DNA of 53,058 bases from Planctomycetota bacterium (GTDB taxonomy: Bacteria > Planctomycetota > Phycisphaerae > Phycisphaerales > SM1A02). The notes under the pieces were generated by a model. The model worked only from the letters and a program-made list of their open reading frames with translations. It had not been told where the DNA came from and searched no databases. Shown one piece after another: positions 17,868-26,494 of the stretch. How positions within the stretch are numbered: the first letter of the stretch is position 1; every line of letters starts with the position of its first letter. The position numbers and the translations under genes are program-made. Where the stretch lies: positions 1 to 53,058 of the forward strand of contig JAFMML010000015.1 in NCBI GenBank assembly GCA_017859745.1, in the 5' to 3' direction.

Positions 17868-18809
17868 CTAGGGCGTCGGCACGTCCCAGGCGGCGCGGTA
17901 GCGACCACCGAATGCCGCCTTCAGCACCTGTCGCACGAGATCGTCGAGAAGGCTCGAAGCGCCGAAACGGAAGAGACTCGGCGTCATCCATGCGGGACCG
18001 AGGGTCTCCTGCAGCATCACGAGATAGTGCAACGCCTGCTTCGCACTGCGGATCCCGCCCGCGGGCTTGAAGCCGATCCGGGGACCGCCGCCGCGATGGG
18101 CGTCGCGGATCGCCTCCATCATCACCAGGCTCACCGGCATGGTCGCGGCCTTCGGCACCTTGCCGGTCGAGGTCTTGATGAAGACCTCTCCGTCCGCCGG
18201 CATCGGAAGCCCCGGGACCGTGCATGCCGCTTCGATCGCGAGATCGCTCGCCCGTCGAACCCGGTCGAGCGTGCCCAGCTCACCGGTCTCGAGAATGATC
18301 TTGAGGTGGGCGGGTCCGCACGCCCGCCGCGTCTCGGCGATCTCCTCGCGGACGGCGGACTCGTCGCCGGCCAGAAGACGTCCCCGCGAAATCACCATGT
18401 CGATCTCGTCGGCACCGTCGGCGACCGCGCGTCGGACCTCTTCGAGACGCGTCTCCAGTGGGGCCTGACCGCTCGGGAACGCCGTCGCCACGGACGCCAC
18501 GGCGATCGGCGCGTCGCCGAGGGACTGCTTCGCGATTCGCACCAGGCTCGGGTACACGCACACCGCCGCCACCGACGGCACCTTCGCAATCCCATCGGGA
18601 AGCGACGTGGGACAGGGGCGGACCGCCTTTCGGCAGAGGGCATGGACCTTCTGGGCCGTGTCCTGACCCTCGAGGGTCGTCAGATCGACCATCGCGATCG
18701 CCCGCCGCAGGCCGTCGCTCTTGGCCGGCTCCTTGATCGATCGCTTCGTGAACGCCGCGGCCCGCGCCGCCGCCATCACCGCATCGACCGGCCGGACCGC
18801 CAGCGACAA
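17868..18809 (-). CDS. deoC: Deoxyribose-phosphate aldolase
   Basis: 313 aa, the longer DERA type. Class I aldolase splitting 2-deoxyribose 5-phosphate to glyceraldehyde 3-phosphate and acetaldehyde. Seen: MVDLTTLEGQDT, VAAVCVYPSLV, VASVATAFPSG, ADEIDMVISRG, KIILETGEL, the Schiff-base Lys in VFIKTSTGKV and the second active-site Lys in GFKPAGGIRSA. The likely start is TTG at 18809, directly after the stop of the upstream gene (TGAGTTG), because the segment VDAV before the next ATG (18776) matches the family N-terminus. ATG 18776 remains an alternative. It is transcribed after three small membrane-protein genes. Confidence 0.93.
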   Translation of the reverse strand: MSLAVRPVDAVMAAARAAAFTKRSIKEPAKSDGLRRAIAMVDLTTLEGQDTAQKVHALCRKAVRPCPTSLPDGIAKVPSVAAVCVYPSLVRIAKQSLGDAPIAVASVATAFPSGQAPLETRLEEVRRAVADGADEIDMVISRGRLLAGDESAVREEIAETRRACGPAHLKIILETGELGTLDRVRRASDLAIEAACTVPGLPMPADGEVFIKTSTGKVPKAATMPVSLVMMEAIRDAHRGGGPRIGFKPAGGIRSAKQALHYLVMLQETLGPAWMTPSLFRFGASSLLDDLVRQVLKAAFGGRYRAAWDVPTP

Positions 18810-18810
18810 C

Positions 18811-19152
18811 TCAGCCGCCCCGGCCCTTGGCGAAGAGCGTCGGCAGCAGCACGCCGCCGCGGAAGACGATGCGCCGATCCGAGGCCTTGGGCACCTCGTA
18901 GATGTAGAGCAGTTCGTCCCGACCATCGATGACGTAGAGCAGTTCCTGCTCGCCGTTGCCATCGGCGCCCGCCGCGCGAACGGTGGCCATCGCGAATCCT
19001 CGATCGCCGAGCACCGCCTGCCCGGCCTGCGCCGAAGGCGAAGGAAGCGAACCCGCTTCGACGATCACGAGTGCGGCGATCACGAACGCGGAGGCCCAGA
19101 GCGGAATCTCCGACCATCGCGTTCGGGGCGATCTGGGTTCGGCGCCGCTCAT
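18811..19152 (-). CDS. Small single-pass membrane protein, paralogue of its upstream neighbour
   Basis: 113 aa. One hydrophobic helix (about 19-35, LWASAFVIAALVIVEAG) followed by an extracytoplasmic domain ending ELLYVIDGRDELLYIYEVPK and a short C-terminal tail. The domain resembles that of the preceding gene (EVVWLLDEANGELVAVVWN), suggesting tandem duplication. The start ATG at 19152 shares one base with the stop of that gene (TGATG), so translation is probably coupled. No known family recognised. Confidence 0.75.
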   Translation of the reverse strand: MSGAEPRSPRTRWSEIPLWASAFVIAALVIVEAGSLPSPSAQAGQAVLGDRGFAMATVRAAGADGNGEQELLYVIDGRDELLYIYEVPKASDRRIVFRGGVLLPTLFAKGRGG

Positions 19153-19445
19153 CAGTCGCGTCCCCGCATGAGCGTCACCGCATCGACATCGAGGTCCCGG
19201 TAGCCGAGGCCCATCAGTTCGCCGCGTTCGCGGTTCCAGACCACCGCCACCAGCTCGCCGTTGGCCTCGTCGAGCAGCCACACGACTTCGGGATCACCGC
19301 CCTCGACCGCGCCGGCCACCATCAGGTACGACCCCCGGGCGCGAGCCTGGGCCTCGGCGGCAGGCGACCACTTGACCGCACCGAGCGCCGCGAGAAGCAG
19401 CGCGTTCAGAACGATCAGCGGAACAAGGGTGCGTCGGTTCGGCAT
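19152..19445 (-). CDS. Small single-pass membrane protein
   Basis: 97 aa. An N-terminal hydrophobic helix (about 7-24, LVPLIVLNALLLAALGAV) acts as anchor or signal. The rest is a small domain with RGSYLMVAGAVEGG and EVVWLLDEANGELVAVVWN, ending in DLDVDAVTLMRGRD. It looks paralogous to the 113-aa gene that it overlaps by one base. Function unknown. It lies in a run of three small membrane genes upstream of deoC. Confidence 0.75.
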   Translation of the reverse strand: MPNRRTLVPLIVLNALLLAALGAVKWSPAAEAQARARGSYLMVAGAVEGGDPEVVWLLDEANGELVAVVWNRERGELMGLGYRDLDVDAVTLMRGRD

Positions 19446-19466
19446 GGGGCCGAGCGAGGAGCTTCC

Positions 19467-19682
19467 TCAGAGATCCTGATGCGATCGCTTCGACGACCAC
19501 AGGCTGACCGCAATCACCATGCCGCCAAGGACGAGGAGGATCCCGTAGCCGGGCAGGGGCGAGTAGGAGCGACCACCAGTCGGCGGTGGAGGAGCGTCCT
19601 GCGCCATCGCCGGCGGGGCCAGGGGTGCGGCGAGCGCAGCGAGGATTCCGGCGGCGAGAAGAACGCCTCTGAAGCGAGTCAT
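19467..19682 (-). CDS. Tiny exported membrane protein
   Basis: 71 aa. Signal peptide 1-27 (GVLLAAGILAALAAPLAPPA then MAQ), a Pro-rich linker (DAPPPPTGGRSYSPLPG), and a C-terminal helix (YGILLVLGGMVIAVSLW) followed by the basic SSKRSHQDL. The start is ATG 19682; the frame continues upstream to 19727 but that part is Arg-rich. First gene of the three-gene small-protein run before deoC. Function unknown. Confidence 0.7.
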   Translation of the reverse strand: MTRFRGVLLAAGILAALAAPLAPPAMAQDAPPPPTGGRSYSPLPGYGILLVLGGMVIAVSLWSSKRSHQDL

Positions 19683-19741
19683 GCCGCGAGCATAGGGACG
19701 CCTGCGGGGGGCGGCAACGGTCTCCAACGGTCCCGCCCACG

Positions 19742-19772
19742 AAAACGGCCCCCGCCAACGGGCGGGGGCCGT
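19742..19772 (-). terminator. Intrinsic terminator of the nucleotide-sugar dehydrogenase gene
   Basis: Perfect 12-bp GC-rich stem (19745-19756 with 19761-19772, loop AACG) followed on the minus strand by TTTT. It is 23 bases past the stop codon at 19795 and separates that gene from the small-protein/deoC run. Confidence 0.9.
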
Positions 19773-19794
19773 CGAGGTCGTAGGTCGGATCGGG

Positions 19795-21150
19795 TCAGGC
19801 CTTCACAAGCTGGGCCTTGAACCGGGGCACGCGGTTCATGGCGTTGCGGGTGTCCACGATCAAGGGGGCGTGCTCGCCGACCATCGCGTAGTCCACCGCA
19901 TCGTGGTCGGTCACGATCAGGACGAGGTCGCTTGCGGAGAGGGTCTCGGGGGAGAGCGGCACCGAGTTCATCTCGAGGGCGTGCTTTCGCATCTGGGGGA
20001 AGTTCGGAAGATGCGGATCGTGGTAGGAGACCTCGGCGCCCGAATCGAGCAGCAGCTCGATGATCTCGGCCGCGGGGCTCTCCCGGGGATCGTCGATGTT
20101 CTTCTTGTAGGCGATGCCCATCACCAGCACCTTCGATCCGCGGAGGCTCTTGCGATGCTCGTTGAGGGCACGCATGCACCTCTCGATCACCCAGTGCGGC
20201 ATCGCGGTGTTGACCTCGCCGGCCAGCTCGATGAATCGCGTGGGCTGGTTGACCGCCTTGGCCTTCCAGGTGAGGTAGAACGGATCGATCGGGATGCAGT
20301 GGCCACCGAGGCCGGGGCCGGGATAGAACGCCTGGAAGCCGAATGGCTTGGTGGCGGCCGCGTCGATCACCTCCCAGACGTCGACGCCGAGCGCGGTCAT
20401 CACCGTCTTCATCTCGTTGACGAGGGCGATGTTGACGGCGCGGTAGATGTTCTCCAGGAGCTTCGCGCTCTCGGCGACCTCGGCGCTCGAGACCCGGTGG
20501 ACCTTCGCGACGACATTGGTGTAGAAGCTCTCGGCGAGGTTGCCGCTGGCCTCGTCCACTCCACCCACGAGCTTGGGAATCTCGCCTGCGCTGCGACCCG
20601 GCGATCCCGGATCCTCGCGCTCGGGGCTGTAGGCGATGAAGAAGTCCTCACCGCATCGAAGACCGGACTGCTCGAGGATCGGGAGCATCTCGTCGCGGGT
20701 CGTGCCGGGGTAGGTGGTGCTCTCGAGGGCCACCAGCTGCCCGGGCCGCAGGACCTTGGCCACCATCTTCGTGCTCTCGAGCACGTAGGCGAGATCCGGC
20801 TCGCGGTGCGGACCAAGCGGCGTGGGCACGCAGAGCAGGATCAGATCGGCCTTGGCGAGTTCGCTCGAATCGGCGGTCGCCGAGAACCGTTCATCGGCGG
20901 CGAGCCTCGTGAAGAAGTCTGGGCCGAGGTGTTCGATGTAGGCCCGCCCCTCGTCGAGCGCGTCGATCTTTCGCTGATCGATGTCGAATCCGAGCACCGG
21001 GTACCCGCCGTCGAGCACGGCACGGGCGAGCGGAAGTCCGACGTAGCCGAGGCCCACGATGCCGATCACGGCGGTGCGGTTGTCGATCTTCTCCTGAAGC
21101 GCTGCGGCGCGGGCGGAGGCGGTCATTTCGGTGGTTCCGGTGGGGCTCAT
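19795..21150 (-). CDS. Nucleotide-sugar dehydrogenase (UDP-GlcNAc/UDP-glucose 6-dehydrogenase type)
   Basis: 451 aa. Four-electron NAD oxidation of a UDP-sugar C6 alcohol to the uronate, feeding surface polysaccharide synthesis. Seen: Rossmann loop GIVGLGYVGLPLA, LILLCVPTPL, ESTTYPGTT, YSPEREDPG, AKLLENIYRAVNIALVNE, the catalytic Cys in PGPGLGGHCIPIDP, GIAYKKNIDDPRESP and the C-terminal domain VTDHDAVDY. The EREDPG form fits the UDP-N-acetyl-hexosamine dehydrogenases (WbpA/WecC-like) better than Ugd, but this is not certain. The start at ATG 21150 was chosen because AAGGGA lies 9 nt upstream; ATG 21171 is also in frame. Monocistronic. Confidence 0.9.
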   Translation of the reverse strand: MSPTGTTEMTASARAAALQEKIDNRTAVIGIVGLGYVGLPLARAVLDGGYPVLGFDIDQRKIDALDEGRAYIEHLGPDFFTRLAADERFSATADSSELAKADLILLCVPTPLGPHREPDLAYVLESTKMVAKVLRPGQLVALESTTYPGTTRDEMLPILEQSGLRCGEDFFIAYSPEREDPGSPGRSAGEIPKLVGGVDEASGNLAESFYTNVVAKVHRVSSAEVAESAKLLENIYRAVNIALVNEMKTVMTALGVDVWEVIDAAATKPFGFQAFYPGPGLGGHCIPIDPFYLTWKAKAVNQPTRFIELAGEVNTAMPHWVIERCMRALNEHRKSLRGSKVLVMGIAYKKNIDDPRESPAAEIIELLLDSGAEVSYHDPHLPNFPQMRKHALEMNSVPLSPETLSASDLVLIVTDHDAVDYAMVGEHAPLIVDTRNAMNRVPRFKAQLVKA

Positions 21151-21291
21151 GCGTGCTGTTCCCTTGATCATGTCGACGGATCGCGCATCGAACCGTGATG
21201 GGAACTATCGCCAGAGCCGGGTTTCCACTTCAGGCCAACCGCGTGGGGGCGGAAGAACGGGGTCGTTTTCGGACGCGTTCGCTTCGGGCCG

Positions 21292-22638
21292 TCACCCCCC
21301 CAGCAGTTCCTCGGGGGACTCGAGAAGTCGCACCACCGTGCCGAGGAACGCTGCGCCCGCGGCCCCATCGACGACCCGATGGTCGCAGGAGAGGCTCATC
21401 GGCAGCACGCTGCCGGCATAGAACCTCCCATCCTTGACCAGGACCTTCTCGCGGGATCGGCCGAGGCCGAGGATCGCCACCTCGGGGTAGTTGATGATCG
21501 GCGTGGCGAACATCCCGCCGTGGCTCCCCACGTTGGAGACCGTGAAGGTGCCGCCGACGAGATGCTCGCGCTCGATCGAGCGACCACGGCACGCGTCCGC
21601 GAGCGACTTGACCTGATCGGCGAGTTCGACCGGGCCGAGCGTCTGGGCGTTGCGGATCACCGGGACCATGAGGCCGTGCTCCGTGTCCACCGCGCAGCCG
21701 AGATTGACCGGTCCCTTGCGAAGGATCGCCTCTCCCGCGTCGTCGACGATCGCGTTGAGCTCGGGGTGCTTCACGAGCGCCCGGCAGACCGCGAACATCG
21801 CGAAGGGAAGCAGACTCAGCTTCCGCCCGAGCACGCGGGCGTACTCGGATCGCTTGGCGAGAAGCGCCGTGACGTCGGCCTCCTCGACCACCGTGAAGTG
21901 GACCGCGGTCTTGACCGAGAGATCGAGGGCCTGGGCGATCTTCCTGCGAACGCCGCGAAACGGGATCCGCTCGGTGGTGCCTTCGCCGTCGATCGCGGGA
22001 CGCTCGACCGCCACCGGTCGCGCTGCGGGCATCGAGGCGACACCGTTGCCGGCATGCGCGGTCGCGACCGCGGCGCCGGACGCCGCCGCCTGCACGTCGC
22101 TGGCGGTGACCCGGCCCCCGCGACCCGTCGCCGAGACGCGATCGATGTCGACGCCGAGTTCGCGGGCGATGCGGCGCACCGCGGGCGTGGCGAGGGCCTT
22201 GCGCGAGCTCTGGGCAGGCTCTGCCTCCGGGCGGCGGGCGAACCTCGAAGAGACCGAGAGCTCGCCCGACATCGTGCCCACGACGGTGCCCGCATCCTCG
22301 TCGGCGCCGTCGGCCTTGGACTCGCCGGCTCCCGAGGCCTCGACGGACTTCGCGGGCGCGGGCTTCGCGGCCCCCTTGCCGCCGACGTCGTAGCTGACGA
22401 GCACGTTGCCGACGTTCAGGATCTCCCCTTCCTTGCCGTGCAGTTCGCGGATCTTGCCCGACCAGGGGCTCGGCACCTCGACGAGGGCCTTGTCGGTCTC
22501 CATCTCCGCGAGGATCTGGTGCTCCTTCACGGTGTCGCCGGGGGCGACTCGCCACTTGATGAGCTCGGCCTCGTGGACCCCCTCCCCGAGGTCGGGAAGG
22601 ATGAACGCGCTCTGGTCGGCTGGCTGCTTGACGGACAT
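21292..22638 (-). CDS. pdhC: 2-oxoacid dehydrogenase E2 (dihydrolipoamide acyltransferase)
   Basis: 448 aa. Domain order: one lipoyl domain (about 10-85; lipoyl Lys50 in EMETDKALVEV), an Ala/Pro/Glu-rich linker, a peripheral subunit-binding domain (about 148-186, ATPAVRRIARELGVDI), a second flexible linker, then the catalytic domain with GVRRKIAQAL and active site H420xxxD424G in SCDHRVVDGA. Transfers the acyl group from E1 to CoA. It follows E1alpha and E1beta. No E3 gene is nearby. Whether the complex is pyruvate- or branched-chain-specific cannot be decided here; the symbol is provisional. Confidence 0.93.
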   Translation of the reverse strand: MSVKQPADQSAFILPDLGEGVHEAELIKWRVAPGDTVKEHQILAEMETDKALVEVPSPWSGKIRELHGKEGEILNVGNVLVSYDVGGKGAAKPAPAKSVEASGAGESKADGADEDAGTVVGTMSGELSVSSRFARRPEAEPAQSSRKALATPAVRRIARELGVDIDRVSATGRGGRVTASDVQAAASGAAVATAHAGNGVASMPAARPVAVERPAIDGEGTTERIPFRGVRRKIAQALDLSVKTAVHFTVVEEADVTALLAKRSEYARVLGRKLSLLPFAMFAVCRALVKHPELNAIVDDAGEAILRKGPVNLGCAVDTEHGLMVPVIRNAQTLGPVELADQVKSLADACRGRSIEREHLVGGTFTVSNVGSHGGMFATPIINYPEVAILGLGRSREKVLVKDGRFYAGSVLPMSLSCDHRVVDGAAGAAFLGTVVRLLESPEELLGG

Positions 22639-22661
22639 GGGTCGTTCCGGGCGCGGGAGGA

Positions 22662-23630
22662 TCAGTAGGCGAGGGCCTCGTCGACGGCGAGACCGATGCG
22701 CTCGGCGTCGGGGAGGTACTCGAGCTCGAGCTTGTAGTAGGGCATGATCGTGTCGAAGCCCGCGACGCGCTGAACGGGCGCTTCGAGGTGCAGGAAGCAC
22801 TCCTCCATGATCCGACTGGCGATCTCGGCGCCGAATCCGCAGGTCTTGGGCGCCTCGTGGACCACGACCGCCCGACCGGTCTTGCGAACGCTGGCGGCGA
22901 CCATCTCCATGTCGAAGGGGTAGATCGTCCGCAGGTCGATCAGCTCGATGCTGCGACCGCTCTTCTCGATCGCCTGCATGCACTGCACGACCGACGCCCC
23001 CCAGCTGACCATCGTCAGTTCCTCGCCCTCGCAGACCATGCGGGCCTTGCCGATGGGGATGGTGTACTCGTCCTCGGGCACCTCCTCGCGGAAGGCCCGG
23101 TAGATCCGCTTGGGTTCGAAGAAGATCACCGGATCGGGATCGCGAATCGCCGAAAGCAGCAGGCCCTTGGCGTCGTAGGGCGACGCCGGCATCACGACCT
23201 TGAGACCGGGCTGGTGGGCGTAGATCGCCTCGGGGCTGTCGCTGTGGAGCTCGGGAGCGTGGATGCCGCCTCCCACGGGAACCCGGACCGTCAGCGGCAC
23301 CGTGAAGGCGCCGCGGGTGCGGGTTCGCATGCGGGCGGCATGCGAGCAGATCTGGTCGTACGCCGGTCCGAGGAAGCCTTCGAACTGGATCTCCGGAATC
23401 GGTCGCAGGCCCGCCATCGCGAGTCCGACCGAGGTGCCGATGATCCCGCTCTCGGCCAGCGGCGTGTCGATCACGCGGTGACCGCCGAAGCGCTTGTGGA
23501 GACCTTCGGTGACGCGGAACACGCCGCCGTTGGGTCCGACGTCCTCTCCGAGAACGACGACGCGATCGTCCCGCTCCATCTCCTGGACGAGCGCGAGGTT
23601 GATCGCTTGAACGAGGGTGAGATTGGCCAT
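22662..23630 (-). CDS. pdhB: 2-oxoacid dehydrogenase E1 component, beta subunit
   Basis: 322 aa, the usual size. Seen: LVQAINLALVQEMERD, VVVLGEDVGPNGGVFRVT, DTPLAESGIIGTSVGLAM, PEIQFEGFLGPAYDQI, the potassium and active-site region and HSDSPEAIYAHQPGLKVV, then a transketolase C-terminal domain (ELIDLRTIYPFD, VVHEAP). Pairs with the alpha subunit to bind thiamine diphosphate. Its ATG lies 8 bases after the alpha-subunit stop, and E2 follows after 23 bases. Confidence 0.95.
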   Translation of the reverse strand: MANLTLVQAINLALVQEMERDDRVVVLGEDVGPNGGVFRVTEGLHKRFGGHRVIDTPLAESGIIGTSVGLAMAGLRPIPEIQFEGFLGPAYDQICSHAARMRTRTRGAFTVPLTVRVPVGGGIHAPELHSDSPEAIYAHQPGLKVVMPASPYDAKGLLLSAIRDPDPVIFFEPKRIYRAFREEVPEDEYTIPIGKARMVCEGEELTMVSWGASVVQCMQAIEKSGRSIELIDLRTIYPFDMEMVAASVRKTGRAVVVHEAPKTCGFGAEIASRIMEECFLHLEAPVQRVAGFDTIMPYYKLELEYLPDAERIGLAVDEALAY

Positions 23631-23638
23631 GGCGGTGC

Positions 23639-24760
23639 TCAGTGTCCGTCGACAGCGGGGGCGGGAGCGGCGGCGTCGGGCGACTGCCCGATCGACGTGG
23701 TGCGGCGGGTGGCCCGCTGCAGGGTCAGCTGCGGATCGAGTTCCGCGAAGGTGTGGTCGAAGACGTCCGTGCTCGGGGGCGTCTCGATGCCCTCGGCCCG
23801 CTGCACCGCTTCGGCGACCTCGCGTTCGGCCTTCTCCTGGAGTTCCGCCTCCTTGGAGTCGTTCCAGAGGCCCTTCTCCTTCATGAACCCGCGAAGGCGA
23901 ATCAGCGGATCGCGAGCCTTCCAGAGGTCGACCTCGGCCTGATCGCGATAACGACGCGCGTCGTCGGCGGTGGTGTGGTCGCCGAGCCGGTAGGTGACCG
24001 CCTCGATGAAGGTCGGCCGATTCTCCTCGCGGGCCCTTCGGGCGGCCTCCCGGACGACCTTGACGACCGCGAAGAGGTCGTTGCCGTCGCACTGGATGCA
24101 GTCCATGCCGTAGGCGAGACCCCGCTGGGCCAGCGTCGGCGCAGAGCATTGGATCCTGCCGGGGACCGAGATCGCCCAGAAGTTGTTCTGGCAGAGGAAG
24201 ACCACCGGCAGGTCGAGGTTGGCGGAGAAGTTCATGGCCTCGTGGAAGTCGCCCTCGCTGGTGGCGCCGTCCCCGAAGAAGGTGCAGGCGATCCGCTTCT
24301 CGTCGCGGTACTTCGCGGCCCAGGCGAGCCCTGCGGCGTGGAGCATCTGCGTGCCGATCGGAATCGCCAGCGGCGTGCAGAACAGCTCCCGCGGGATCGC
24401 GTTGCCCCGCTCGTCGCCCATCCAGTGCAGCAGCACCATCTCCATGGGCATGCCGCGCCAGAAGAGACCCGCGTTCTCGCGATAGCAGGGCACCATCCAG
24501 TCGGTCTTCTCGAGGGCGTAGGCGGCGCCGAGGCTCGTCGCCTCCTGACCCATGTTCTGCGGGTAGGTGCCCATGCGACCGGACCGCTGCAGCTTGAACG
24601 CCACCTCGTCGAGATGGCGGCACGCGGTCATGTGCTCGTAGAGCCGGATCAGATCCTCGTCCGGGACGAGGCCGTCACCGAGCTTGGGGTCGTACTGACC
24701 GTGCTCGTCGAGAATCGAGACGTACTCGATCTCCGTCTTGAAGACCGTCTTGGTGGGCAT
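23639..24760 (-). CDS. pdhA: 2-oxoacid dehydrogenase E1 component, alpha subunit
   Basis: 373 aa. The thiamine-diphosphate motif is complete: GDGATSEGDFHEAMN...QNN. Other family segments: LYEHMTACRHLDEVAFKLQR, GTYPQNMGQEATSLGAAYAL, VPCYRENAGLFWRG and the phosphorylation-loop-like YRLGDHTTADDARRY. Decarboxylates the 2-oxoacid and passes the acyl group to E2. The start at ATG 24760 gives the normal N-terminus. First gene of E1alpha-E1beta-E2. A TACACT box on the minus strand near 24870 may be its -10, giving a leader of about 100 nt. The nearby leucine-type dehydrogenase makes a branched-chain role possible. Confidence 0.94.
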   Translation of the reverse strand: MPTKTVFKTEIEYVSILDEHGQYDPKLGDGLVPDEDLIRLYEHMTACRHLDEVAFKLQRSGRMGTYPQNMGQEATSLGAAYALEKTDWMVPCYRENAGLFWRGMPMEMVLLHWMGDERGNAIPRELFCTPLAIPIGTQMLHAAGLAWAAKYRDEKRIACTFFGDGATSEGDFHEAMNFSANLDLPVVFLCQNNFWAISVPGRIQCSAPTLAQRGLAYGMDCIQCDGNDLFAVVKVVREAARRAREENRPTFIEAVTYRLGDHTTADDARRYRDQAEVDLWKARDPLIRLRGFMKEKGLWNDSKEAELQEKAEREVAEAVQRAEGIETPPSTDVFDHTFAELDPQLTLQRATRRTTSIGQSPDAAAPAPAVDGH

Positions 24761-24900
24761 GATCGCGAACCCTCGGGCGAGGATGATCCCTTTGGCGGGC
24801 GTTCGAAGAACGTCCGGTCGGCGTCGACCTTCCGTTGGTGGGGAGCCGCGTCCATCCCCGCGGCGGGTGCCGAAGTGTAGCAGCGCGACCGATGCGGACC

Positions 24901-26289
24901 TCAGCCGCCGTCGCGCGGCGCGACCAGCGGCGAGCTCGTGTAGGGACCCGAGCCGAGCCACGCCAGCGAGACCGGCACCGGTTCGCCGTCGGCAAGCAGG
25001 ACCCGGATCCGGTACGCGCCCGCGGCGACGTCGCGAAGCAGGATCATCTCGACGTTGTCCACGACGCTTCGGCTCGCGACATTCCCGGACCTCGACCATG
25101 TCGTCGCGAGCTCGTCGGCCCGTTCGACCGCGAGATCGACGTTCGACAGACGCCACTCGAGAGGGTTGTCGACCACCCGATTCCAGCAGACGACGACCGC
25201 CAGTTCACCCACCGCACGATCGAGGCGGATGGGCACGACGACCTCCCGAGACGGCTCTCCGTCGCCTCCGGCCCAGTCGATCGCGGTCCAGCCGGAGTCG
25301 CCGCCGACATCGCCCCCCTCAGGCGCGCCAGAGGCCAGGATCTCCACCGACCGGGCCACGTCGAGGCGGCCTGCACCGACGGCCCGGTCGAGCGGGTGTC
25401 GCGAGACCCGATCTTCGCCGTCGTCGGTTCCCGCCTCCGGGAGGTTGGTCCAGTTCGCATCTCGAACCGCCCCGGCAAGCAGCACCGCCTTCACCATGTG
25501 GGGACGCGCCGCCTCTGGATGGATCTTCAGTCGCGGCAGACGCCCCGCAGCCTCGAGCAGCATGGCGGCGGCGCCGGCGACCTCGCCGGTCGCGGGGCTC
25601 GCTGCGCCGTGCGAGGTGATCAGATCGGGCTTGCATCGCCCAGGGCCGTCCACCTTGTCGGATGTCCCTCGGTTCGCCCGGGGCTTGCCGCCGCCCACGG
25701 CGATGCCGTTGTACATCGCACCCATCAGGGGCTGCCCGGTGTAGCCCCCGACCAGGACGAATGGCGTTCGCTCGACGAGGAAGTCCGCCCGTCGCAGCAC
25801 ATCGTCGTCGGCACCACCCGAACTGCCGACCCAGGCGCAGAACGCGACGCTTGTTCCCGAAGGAAGCGGACGAGGTGGTTCCGGCGTCCCGGCTCGCAGC
25901 AGTTCACCGATGAACCAGGTGCTGCTTGCGGTGTAGATCCGCTCGAGGCCGGGCGCAAGACGCAGCATGGCGTTGGCGACCATGCCGGCATGCGGACTCG
26001 GCTCGGAGGTCGGCCCCACCGCCTGCACGACGACGCCGCGGTAGCGGTCCGACATGCCGCCGAGGGTCCACCCCTGCTTGCCGCTGGCCTCGATCTGCAG
26101 CACCGTGATCCCGGCCCCGGTCGGGGCGAACGCGCCCATTCGGGCCCGAAGGCGCTCGAGGCCCGCCTGCGGCTCGGCCGCGGCTTCACCGACCCGCAGC
26201 ACGTAGGGCCGCAGGAAGAACGACACCCCGAACAGGACGAGCGCGGTGACAAGCACCGACGCGATGCGGCGATCGGCCGGCCGGTTCAT
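24901..26289 (-). CDS. Membrane-anchored subtilisin-like protein, catalytic triad apparently degenerate
   Basis: 462 aa. One N-terminal hydrophobic helix (about 9-28) anchors the protein, the rest being extracytoplasmic. The body reads like a diverged S8 peptidase: GAGITVLQIEA where the catalytic Asp motif should be, PSPHAGMVANAMLRLAP in the His position, and TSHGAASPATGEVAGAAAMLLEA in the GTSMAAPHVAG position. The Asp appears lost and the Ser motif is altered, so peptidase activity is doubtful. The C-terminal part (about 350-462) has beta-sandwich character (VVVPIRLDRAVGELAVVVCWN, YRIRVLLADG), like the P-domain or C-terminal domains of secreted subtilases. The start at ATG 26289 was chosen because the anchor helix follows. 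The family call is tentative. Confidence 0.6.
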   Translation of the reverse strand: MNRPADRRIASVLVTALVLFGVSFFLRPYVLRVGEAAAEPQAGLERLRARMGAFAPTGAGITVLQIEASGKQGWTLGGMSDRYRGVVVQAVGPTSEPSPHAGMVANAMLRLAPGLERIYTASSTWFIGELLRAGTPEPPRPLPSGTSVAFCAWVGSSGGADDDVLRRADFLVERTPFVLVGGYTGQPLMGAMYNGIAVGGGKPRANRGTSDKVDGPGRCKPDLITSHGAASPATGEVAGAAAMLLEAAGRLPRLKIHPEAARPHMVKAVLLAGAVRDANWTNLPEAGTDDGEDRVSRHPLDRAVGAGRLDVARSVEILASGAPEGGDVGGDSGWTAIDWAGGDGEPSREVVVPIRLDRAVGELAVVVCWNRVVDNPLEWRLSNVDLAVERADELATTWSRSGNVASRSVVDNVEMILLRDVAAGAYRIRVLLADGEPVPVSLAWLGSGPYTSSPLVAPRDGG

Positions 26290-26494
26290 GGCCGGAGGCT
26301 CGGAAGCGATGGACCGAGGATGAACCCGACGCGGGACGGAGCGTGCATCGAGGGGGCATCGGTTCGATGGCCACCGGGACTTGGGACAGGTCCCCAAACT
26401 CGGACCCCGATGGGCGGGAGCATCCTGCCGACCCCCGACGAGCGCGATCACCGCCGCACCGTCGTCCTCGGACGTCGGTCGGAGCCTCGGTCCC

